Shown here: positions 1-9,967 of the stretch, one piece after another
How the letters are laid out: every line of letters begins with the position of its first letter
How positions within the stretch are numbered: the first letter of the stretch is position 1
DNA from: Chromera velia
Lineage: Eukaryota; Sar; Chromeraceae
NCBI GenBank assembly: GCA_018398765.1
Contig: JAHBMJ010002825.1
Span: 1 to 15,588, forward strand
DNA: 15,588 nt
Direction: 5' to 3'
The notes under the pieces: model-generated
Database searches by the model: none
The model's input: the letters and a program-made list of their open reading frames with translations, nothing else
What the model was told of the DNA's origin: nothing
Program-made: the position numbers and the translations under genes

Positions 1-78
1 CAGTCGCAGTCAGTCACAGGCAGTCAGTCAGTCAGTCGTAGTCAGTCACAGTCAGTCAGTCACAGTCAGACAGACCTT
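1..78. repeat. Imperfect CAGT tetranucleotide repeat
   Basis: The first 78 bases are almost entirely CAGT/CAGTCA units with single-base interruptions. The same tetranucleotide, read as GTCA on the other strand, recurs at several splice donors of the large gene (for example 10391-10410 and 6842-6858). I see no coding potential here. Confidence 0.85.
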
Positions 79-340
79 TGTGCAGGACTACCCGGAAGGC
101 TGGTGATGTCTTTTCTAGTGTCTTCTTTTTTGTAGGGAACGCTGAGCTGTGAATGAGGTAGACTAAGTGCACGTCCGCGATTGGCTGCCATGCATGAGTG
201 TCCCTTCACTTTTGAGCGGGCTCTTCGAATGAATTCATTCCAAGCTTTTTCAAATTTTCTACCTTTGGCTGGAGGGCCCGAGACCCGGTTGGGCATGGCG
301 TGTGTAAACATACCATACATGTGTGTATACGCATCAATCT
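79..340. other. No supported gene
   Basis: This is the non-repetitive stretch before the GT microsatellite. An 84-codon ATG-initiated minus-strand frame covers 66-320, but it has no recognisable domain, splice context or neighbour, so I do not call it a gene. Confidence 0.5.
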
Positions 341-872
<532 letters not shown>

Positions 873-2966
873 ACAGTGGTGTAATCTACACCCTTGCAGT
901 CGAAAGACGGCGACCAACGGTGCAGTGCAATGTGTTGAAATCAGCTGATTGATCTGAAGCCCCACCTGGGCATGTGCATACCGATAGTAGCGCTGAGTAC
1001 GAACCAAACTTTTCAATCATATGATATCAAAAAGAAAAAAAAAAAAAGATCTCCCGAGATCGTCTACTTTTTTTTCTCTCTCTAGCCGGCGGCGCCTAGA
1101 AATTAGTGTGGTTTTATCGCTAGTTTTCAAAGTTCTCTACTACTAGGCTAGCTATAGGGTTGGTAAATGCCGGAGGCAATAAGTAATGTAACGAGTAATG
1201 TGATCGACATTAGAGGTATATTAAGGTATATATGGTACTATAGCTAATTGACAATAGCATTTATATATGTTTCCAATTTCAATATAATACCGACTTTTTA
1301 TAGTTTGATTGAACTTAACGCTGTTATAGGAACAAAGCTGTTTCATGCGTTGTCGCTAAGTGCTAGAAGCCTTATAGTAGAAGCCTCAGGCTCTAAAAAT
1401 AGGCAGATGGCAATAGCGTATGATGATACGTACCGGCGGGCCGTGCCAACATTTTATAGTTTGCCCCATGCAACTGGCTAGGCAACTGGCGGTGTTAATC
1501 TTCAAGCACAATGATCAAACGAGCTTGAAATCAACTTAGTAGGAAGTCAAACTTATAACTCTAGTTAGGACTTTTACTAGAGCTTTCAGAAATTTGAGAA
1601 TTATGAATTTCAGTGGTAAAAGTGTTTTGACTAGCTGAAATATTATAAAAATCTAGAATTCTTGGAGCTAAAATCCTATCATCCTGTAAATTCCTGGCCT
1701 AAAAACTAGCCTAAAAATTAGTAGGCTAAAATCCACTTATAGTAACTTTCAAAATCTTTGCTACCTGCAGGGTAAGTCAGATGAGCAATTCATGAATCAA
1801 CCTGCATGCATGCCAACTTGAAATGTTACCATTTTATAAATGTTTATGAGATGCGCCGACGGTATTGGTGTATATGATGATGATATATGACAACTTAGTG
1901 GCAAGATGACAACAACACATATAGTATGTGAAGTTTGAGCCCGTAAAATCTAGCTATATGAGACAGGTTTTCATCTAGCTGTTCATTTGTTGATGCATGC
2001 AGGCCAACCATCCTGAATCAAAGGCAGTTGCCTGATATTCCGCATGCATGTCTTCCACGCCTTAACTTTCGCCTGTCATCTCTGGTGACAACATGAAAGC
2101 ATAGAAGCACAAGAACACGCTTGCAATGCAGCTGTTCATCTCCTACTAATTTATCTCACAGGCAGACTGTCTACCTGGCTTTCTGCCTCATCTCGTGAGC
2201 GTCTGTCTCTGGATCTGTCTGTCTCAGGCTGTCTGTCACTCTTCCAAGGATCGAGTCCGACATCGGCAGCCGGTCGCTTGATTTCACGGATGAACACGAA
2301 ACTATAAAAGAAGCTGATTCTTTGCCCTCCCATTTCTCGACAAAACTGTTTCCAGCGATGCATTCGCAGCTTGAAACTTGAAGGCAAGCAGCACTTGCAT
2401 GCACGAGCAAGAACATCTACAGCAGGGTGGCAGCGCATTCATGCATAATAAGTCGTTTTCAGAGAAACAGGACACCGTTAGAAGTCAGACAAGTAGTGGT
2501 TCTTGTTCGTGGGTGACCCATCAGTCAGTCAGTGAGGTAGTGAGCAAACATGCGGCAGCAGGTATTTTGGACCCGCCGCTCTGCACTCTAACATTCAATC
2601 CACGTTACTTGATTTTCGGACACACAAACAAATGCATGCTCACACACACACGTACACGCTCACAGGAATGTCCTCTGTAGGGACATACAGCTGTCCAAAG
2701 CTGCACACACGCATTTACACACCCTGCCCCAACCCCGCTGACCCTTCCAAGCTATGAGAGGACTAAGCTAAGCAAGTCAGGAAGAATGAGAAGAAAGCTC
2801 CGTCAAGTCAGATGCGCTGACAGAGCCTCTCCCCTCATCATGCACGTCATGCAGCATCCATCCATGCACACACACCCGTGCTGTCTGTCGCCCCACATCT
2901 TTTGCTTCCTTCACGCATGCATTCACGCCCTCAGTCACTCACTCATTCACTCGGTCGTTCGACGGC
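873..2966. other. Intergenic region, 3' flank of the large minus-strand gene
   Basis: I find no gene I can support in about 2.1 kb. The first half is AT-rich with short CTAG-containing palindromes (for example CTCTAGT 1559-1565 with ACTAGAG 1576-1582, and AGCCTA 1708-1713 with TAGGCT 1722-1727). A small GATCTC/GAGATC palindrome flanked by A and T runs lies at about 1035-1080. The second half (about 2160-2960) is rich in CTGTCT and CACA-type simple sequence. The 3' untranslated region of the large gene must lie in the upper part of this stretch, but I see no clear polyadenylation signal. Confidence 0.6.
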
Positions 2967-3500
2967 TCAGACGGTTCCGAATCCCTTAAGAAGGTTAGGG
3001 ACATCGAAGTCACCGAAGTCCCCGGATGCGCCTGGAAGCTTGTCGAGATCCCCGGAGGCACCGGAAAGGTCAACGTCAGCGACAGGGAGACTGCCGAAGT
3101 CTGTCGGCAGACCGAAGTCGCTGCCAACGCCGAGGTCAAGGCTGTCAACACCGGGGATGGCAGCGCCAGACTCGGCACCCGAGAGTCCGGGCATTCCCAT
3201 CTCAGGCATTCCCATGTCTCCCAGCTTGAATCCGTCCAGACCGGGGAACTTGAAACCGTCAAGCTTCAGGAAGTCACCGCCGAACATGCCGCCTCCGAGG
3301 AGTCCGCCGCTAGAAGACTTGACTGCACACACACGTTACAAGTCAAGTCGCGCAAATGAAACGACGAGACACAGAGTTAATCAAAAAAAACCGAGGGAAG
3401 AGACCAGAATGCTGTCTAGATTGACTCTTGCTTCCCTCGAGAGAAAAGCCGTAGAATGTAGGTATTGTCTGATTACCGTCTTTCTTCTGGTCGAAGCCAT
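2967..3500 (-). other. Exons 23-24: 24-nt microexon and Gly/Asp/Leu-rich C-terminal tail (residues about 1100-1225)
   Basis: Exon 23 (3500-3477) is only 24 nt and encodes GFDQKKD between two split codons; it keeps phase between exon 22 and exon 24. Exon 24 encodes a low-complexity tail with repeated motifs such as GLLGGGMFGG, KLDGFKFPGLDGFKLG, MGMPEMGMPG and SGASGDLDKLPGASGD, ending KGFGTV and TGA. The tail has no transmembrane helix or obvious GPI signal, so anchoring would need partners. Repeated L-D-G-F/F-P-G-L units suggest a self-associating or matrix-embedded segment; this is inference. Confidence 0.7.
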
Positions 3501-6500
3501 CTGAGGGGAAGACAGTCAGACAGGAAGGTGCATTGAGTGACCACACAGGTATGCAGGACTAGAGTTAGAGAGGTACAGAGAGCTGGATACTGACCCTTGC
3601 AGTCCCCGACGACCTCAACGAACACGGTGATGGTGGCAGGGGGAGACTCAGAGCTCTTGTCCCTTGCTGCGTACTCCCAGGAGACCTGGAAGGACTCCTT
3701 TGTATCAGCGGGAGGGGTGTAGACGAAGAAGCCAGTCTGCTCATTCCACTCCAGCATGCCTGTGTCGGGTCTGGAGAGGAGAGGATAGGTGAGGTGGTCC
3801 TTGGTTGTGTCGGGGTCGTGGGCCTCTGCTCTGCCCTGGAGGGCGGGCACGTTCCTGCAGAGAGAGAGAGAGACCAAAGGGATGAGGGAAGTGATCGTAC
3901 AGAAATTGGTTGTTCACGCCAAACATTGAAGAGAGACACGGCTTGCGGGTCTGTCTGCCTGCGTAGCGAATGTGCTATACGATTGCAAAGCAAAGGAGGT
4001 CTGCTGATTCCGTAAAAGAAGGACTGACTTGGCCGCACAGTCGACGTTGAGGGTGAAGGTCAGATCCTTTGCGATCGGTCCGTCATCTGCGGACAGAGGA
4101 GAGAGGAGGAGAGAGAAAGAAGAAGTCAGAAAAGTGGTTCAGCAGGGGCACGATAGGCCCTCCTCTCGTCCTTCAAAAGTGGAAAAGCAAAAAGAATGGG
4201 TTTGCAGAGAGGCTTGCTGCCACGGTATGAAAAGAATACTTGCAGACTGACCTTTGCCGATCACCTTGATGGTCACTCTGGCGGTGGCCTTGCAGATCAC
4301 TCCGTGAACCTTCTTCTGCAAATGCACACACACACACACACACACGCACACACACACACACACACAAGAGCAACAGCACATAGAGCATATGGGTGCAAGA
4401 ACAGATGCGAAAACTCAGAGAGAGGTCAGGCTGACTACATCAACGCATCGATGGATCAACAGTCTGAAGGAGGAGGAACAAGACTTTCGCTTTTCCTCTC
4501 GGTGAGAGACCCCGACAGCATTCCCCCCCCCCCCCCCNTTACACCCCGACACGCACACCCATGCACGCACCCACCTTGGCAGTGTAGAAGAAGAAGTCAA
4601 TGCCGACGAAGTTCTCTTTCGGGGTGTACTCGAAGTGTCCGTCAGGAGACTTGATGATCACAGTGCCTGCACACACACGTACACTCACAGCCGTGCGTTG
4701 GACTGTTGGGGCGAAGGCCAAAGAAAGGCTGCGTCTTTGCTCATTTGAATCCCAAGTCACTCGTTGATGCTTTCCTACGTCAGCTTAATCTTCTGTCTAT
4801 CTGCGCATGGCTTCGAGTGAGGCAGGTCTGTCTGCCTTCTGCCTCTGCCCATTCTAGGTTGAGTTGACTGACCGCCCTCAGCAGTGGTGGGGCTGGTGGC
4901 AGAGGGGATGACCTTCCATCCGGGGGGGTCGTTGATGAGGACGTTTCCGTTCAGAGGGGTGTCCTCGTGGGTGGCGAAGAAGTCGTCAACCAGGTCGTGG
5001 GCAACCTCTGGATGGATGCATGCGTATGGCAGAAGTCAACCAATTCCTCCCAAAGTTGTGCGACGGCAGACACACAGTTAAAGAAATGTCAAGCGAGCAA
5101 GCGCGTGATTGTGTATGGGGAGGGAGCCTCAGTTGAGTTGAAGTCTTTCTTTCTCCAAGTCTGAAGACATGTGGTGCGATGTGGTGATCTTAGCAGCCTC
5201 TTTCCTGCACCACAACAAGGGACTGTACTCCCTTGTCTTAGCAGTCAGCCCCCTAGACTGACTTGCACAGATGTCGTGGTCGCTCTTCTTGGGCTCCGTG
5301 AAGTTATTGTTGCTCTTGATGTTGATCTCGATTGTGGGGCTGTAGTTCTGCACGTTGCCTCCGGAGTTGCTGATGGCAGAGGAATTAGAGTTTCCTCCAT
5401 CAGCGTTGGAGATCGAATCTCCAGTCTGCATTTGAAGACACAAGAGAGAGAGTCAGCGAATCAATGACAAGTCAAACAACATGAGAGTCGAGCGGTCTAA
5501 AATTTCCTTTTGTGTCATTCCTGGCACACCGGGCACAAAGGAAAGCGAAGGCAAAAAATGAGCACGCAGTGTTAAAGGAAGCGTGCGGACGAGAAGGAGT
5601 GCCCGACAGTTCGCTGAGAGAGAGTACTGACGTAGGACTTGGAGTTGGAGGTGACGTTGTTGTTCGACTCAGAATTGGACCCGGAAGTAGACGTGGAGCT
5701 GCAGGGGAAGCAGACAAAACATCGAGGGGTGGAGGGAAGAAAAGCAGAGTTCTTGAGTGGACTAAACTTGAGGATGAGAGAAAAGCAGGGGGGTTCACCT
5801 GGTGTGAGAAAATGTGATCGTCAAAGCTTCCCTTGTCAAAGCGCCGAGTCGACCCAAGATGGAATTCAACAAGAAGAGAATCAGTTCGTCATTTTGAGTG
5901 AACGGCTGGTAGCCAGTCAGGTTGTCTTATTTTTTGACGCGGTGGGACTCTTCAACTGACTTGCTCAGGTTCTCGGATTGCTGGCCCTGGGTGTTGGTTC
6001 CAATGTTGGTGTTCACGTCAGTGGTGTCAACGTTGGTAGTTTGGTTCTGCACACATGCAGTGACAAGAACGCACGCATGGCATGCAGCTGGGGGGATGAA
6101 CGCTCTGATTATGAAGGGAAGCTCTCCGCCAAATCCGAAGCGTCAGTCAGCCTGGTGTTGTGCCCCACGTGTCTTGACTGCACTCCTCAAGGGGCTCATT
6201 TGAACTTTTGAGACGGAGCTAGAGGGTTTGAGGGAATGATGAAAAGAGAAACCAACGAACCTGGGCACCGTTCACAGATCCCTCGATGTCAGCGACCGTG
6301 GTGACGTTGTTGGCAGAGTCCACGGTCCCAACGTTGGACTGCTCGGAAGAGGTCGTACTGTTGATGCGAGTAGACTGCAGGAAGACACAGACAATTAAGG
6401 AGAAGATGAAGATTAGAGGGTAAAAAGTGCACTCGTAGGTAATGGCTGCACAGAGAGTGAGTATCCGAGAGAGCGGCCGTGGGAGAAGAGTATGCGCAAT

Positions 6501-7797
6501 CCCTTCTTCACATCCTGCTCGCGCTTGTTTCAGTGGACTTCTTGCTTCTGGTGAATTCAGGGAGGGAGGAAAAGGAGAAATTTTAGGAGGAACAATTCCT
6601 CCCTTTCAGAAATAGAGAAAGGACTAGCCTACCCTGTCGGATGAGTCAGTGAGGTCCAGGCTGTTGTCGTTGACACCAGTGACGTTGTTCTGACTTGCAG
6701 ATCCGGTACTGATGTTGGGGTTCAGGTCGATGATGTTATCATCCTGCAGGTGGGGTGACATACACAGGGTGTAAAAGGACTCATCAGGAGAGTCAAAGAA
6801 ACCAAACCAAGTTTTCTGAAGCCTGTAGATGGAAGTGCAGAGTGACTGACTGACTGACCTGCACGTCAACATCGGAGCCGGACTGGGAGCCACTGTTGAC
6901 GGTGGTGTTGAGGCTGGTCTGACTGGAGGCGTCGATTTCGTTGGTGTTGGTGCCGTTGACGGACCCGGAGACGTCATTCTTGTTGGAGCTGTCGTTGCCC
7001 AACTGCATTTATTCAGTCACCCAGAAATTCAAACTCGGTTTGATTCTACCCCTCTACTAGCAAAATCGCATACCTAAAGAGAATTCAGAGTAGAAAAAAC
7101 TCTTAGCTTGAACCTTGTACGAAATGATGTGACCTGACGAAGCCGTCATTCTTTTGTGCAAAGGCAGCAGAAGAATACTGACGATGCCCGAGACACGTCA
7201 GGAAGTGGAGGTCCGACAGCTGTTGGATGCTTGCAGGACCATGAAAGACTTTTTCATCAAGAAGGAAGACACAAACTAACCGTGGCGTTCAGGGAGGAGC
7301 CAGAGGACGTGGTGGCGTTGTTGGTTCCAACGATGGACCCGGTGTTGCTCTGGACGGCTGTGTTATTGTTGTTGGCGTTCACGTTCTGCAGACGAGTCAA
7401 AGAAAAAAGAAGGAAAGAAAACAGATCAATTTGGTGACAGACTGCCGTCGCCCAAGCCCGAATAAGTGACCTTCAGCGGAGAGAAATGAAAAAGACACCC
7501 ATGCAGTGAATGGCCGCTCTGATATTATACCTCACTCAATCCGACATACCGTCTCAGAGTTGTCGGTGAGTCCAACCTCGTTGGTGTTGGTGCCGTTCAC
7601 AGAGTTCGAGCTGTCGATGGAGGAGGACACGTTCCCAACCACACCGTTGGTGTTGGTGTCCTAAAGTCAAGAGAAATTAAGCAGAGAGAGCCGGGATATA
7701 GAAAAGATGAAAGTATGCGAGAGAACCCAAGGTGAAAGGCAACCTCTGCTAAGACGGCAGCTGCTCCTCGGGAGAGAGCAAGAGAGGGAGAGAGAGG

Positions 7798-7837
<40 letters not shown>

Positions 7838-9931
7838 ACTTTGTGAGCCACTTTCTTGCTTTAACACCTGTCTCTGTCTTCTGTCTTTTGAGTCTGTCCT
7901 GTTGTACAGCTGCCTCTCTCACACATGCATGCAGAGTACTGACGTAAACGTCGACGTCACTTCCGGCGTTGGAGGTGCTGTTGATGCCTGCCATGAAGTT
8001 GTTGTCACTGGAGGTGTCAACCGTGTTGTTGTTCGTGCCGGAGGACGAGGCGCCGTTGGTGTTGATGTTGGTGCTGTTGTTTCCAACCTGAACAAACAAA
8101 CAACACGCACGAGAGTTCGTCCAGGGAAACGAGCGTGTCGACAAAGAATTACAGAGACTGATTCGCTTATCGAACATGCCATTTTACCCAATACACCCGT
8201 CTGCCATGGCAAGACGAAGAACGAGCGTTCAATAAGACCAGCGAAAGGTCTGCCCCAATCCATGCAGTACAGTTTCAGTTGGAGACAACGCAGCACTGAC
8301 TTCAGCATCCACAGTGCCGTCAGCAGAGGAGCCTCCCGTCCTGACGGTGTTGGGACCGTTCTGGGCACTCGCGGTGACATTGACGGGGCCCGTGTTGGAG
8401 TAGGCGTCGGAGTCACCTGCATGTTCATTCAGAGAGACGTGCAGAAAGCTAAGTCTCGACACGAACCGACCAAAAACATGCAGGCAGGGACCGGAGCAGA
8501 CATGACTTGCAAAAAATTGACGACAGGGTCTCAGAAGCCCCTTCGGCTGTTCATTCGAATCTTGAACAAGAGCTGATGTACCGGTAACAGAGGTCGAGTT
8601 GATGGGTCCAATGTTGTTCTCCAGGTCCTGCTCTCCTGTGCGGGTGTTGACGGCACCAGTCTCAACGTCGTTCTCGTTGTTCGCAACTCGGGGGTTGGAG
8701 GTGGAAGAACTGGTGGAGGAAGATCCGTCGTTGCCAGTGGTGGACTGAAAAACCAAACAAAAAGGGGAAACACAAAGAAAACGCGGGTCTTTAGCGGCAG
8801 TCATAAAAAAAGGCAACTCAGAAAGAAGTTGGAATGACCAAACTACGGAGAAAAACATCTCGAGACAGAGAGAGGGCCGAGAGAGAGGAGACGAGAAGAG
8901 ACGTCACTCACTCACCGAGGCGGAGTCATCCCCTCCAGCGAAGGCAGAGACAGAGACGGCAGGAGGCCCGGGCACCTTGAACTTGGCTCCGCACTCAGCA
9001 ACGACCTTGAGGTACTGTGGGTCTGCATCGACGACATAAGGGAGGGGGGAGCTAGGGGATAGGCTTCATGTTCTCAGTTGAAAAGACAAGGAGCTGGAAA
9101 CACAAAGATAAGAAGCTGGCTTCCCGCATTCACTTCCTCAATGAGACATACAAGAAGACTCAAGCAGCGACATTCAAGAAGACTCAAGCACGCTCCACGG
9201 AGTAAGAACCAGCACAGAGGCAACCCTTGATACATCTGCCCTGACTGACCCTTAGGCTTGCCAACGAAGTCGACGTCGAGGACGATGAGCCAGTTGTGGT
9301 CGAAGAGCTCGTAGTGGAAGACGGGGAGGAAGAAGGCAACGTGCTTGTCAAGTTTGTCGAGCTTGTAGAAGTAGTCGACGGGGTACGGCTGGTTGTCAGG
9401 CTTGTCGCGTTCGTTGTTCTGCTCGATCTGGAAGTACACAGACTTCGCGAGCATCTCCAGGGGCTGCAGTACAGTGCAAACGGGGCAGAGAAGAATGCAT
9501 ACGGGTAGACAAGTAAAAAGGGATCCAATATGCATGCAACCATTACGCTTCTTCTAGGGAGACAAAAGTGCTCAAGACAGATATATTGAGGCAGAGGCTA
9601 CCACTTGTAGGACAGAAAGAGACGCAAAAGAGTGAACAGAAGACCGAAACGAAAACCGCACTGACAGTGGTCTTCTCGGGGATGTACCACCAGTCCTTGT
9701 GCTCAGTCTTGTTCTCGGGCTGGTTCAGGGCGACGGCATAGGGAAGGACTTCGTGGACGGCGTTGAAGTCGGTGGGTCCGAACCTGTGGGGCGGGGGGGG
9801 GGCAGGGTGTAGAGAGAAAGAGTTTCACATTCTGTCCTGCTTTCACAAAAACAGGTCACAAAAGGACACAGAGCAAAAATGCGAGCGGGAACACAAAAAG
9901 AGAGGAAGACAGAGAGAGAGAGGAAGAGAGA

Positions 9932-9967
<36 letters not shown>

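Larger units (their letters stand above)
3595..5007 (-). other. Exons 18-22: two cadherin-like / Big_9 (tandem-95 type) domains (residues about 898-1099)
   Basis: Domain 1 reads DDFFATHEDTPLNGNVLIND, then GTVIIKSPDGHFEYTPKENF and VGIDFFFYTAK. This is the standard order of the family: D-x-F-x-x-x-E-D-T-x-L-x-G-N-V-L-x-N-D, then G-T-V, then D-G-x-F-x-Y-T-P-x-x-x-F-x-G-x-D-x-F-x-Y. Domain 2 is more diverged: DDGPIAKDLTFTLNVDC, EAHDPDTTKDHLTYPLLSRP, W-N-E-Q-T-G-F-F-V-Y-T-P, ending TITVFVEV. Such domains are typical of extracellular bacterial and algal adhesins and often bind calcium between repeats. Exons are 135, 92, 64, 58 and 260 nt. The cysteines in this stretch could form disulphides. Confidence 0.75.

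Noticed and set aside
66-320. ATG-initiated 84-codon minus-strand frame
   Set aside because: No recognisable motif, and its composition is unremarkable; it overlaps the CAGT repeat and lies next to the microsatellite.
1153-1175. TAGGGTTGG sequence resembling a hAT terminal repeat
   Set aside because: I could not find a matching inverted end or an 8-bp duplication anywhere in the window.
2668-2687. Small hairpin ATGTCC/GGACAT as possible terminator or processing signal
   Set aside because: Six base pairs only, on no known transcript, and eukaryotic 3' ends are not defined this way.
2878-3504. 208-codon plus-strand Pro/Ser/Arg-rich frame
   Set aside because: Antisense to exon 24 and the microexon; the Pro/Ser bias is the complement of the Gly/Asp-rich tail.
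7707-8576. 289-codon plus-strand open frame
   Set aside because: It runs opposite exons 8 and 9 of the large gene and includes the GA microsatellite (Glu/Arg run). The minus-strand exons have splice signals and matching phases, so this is a shadow.
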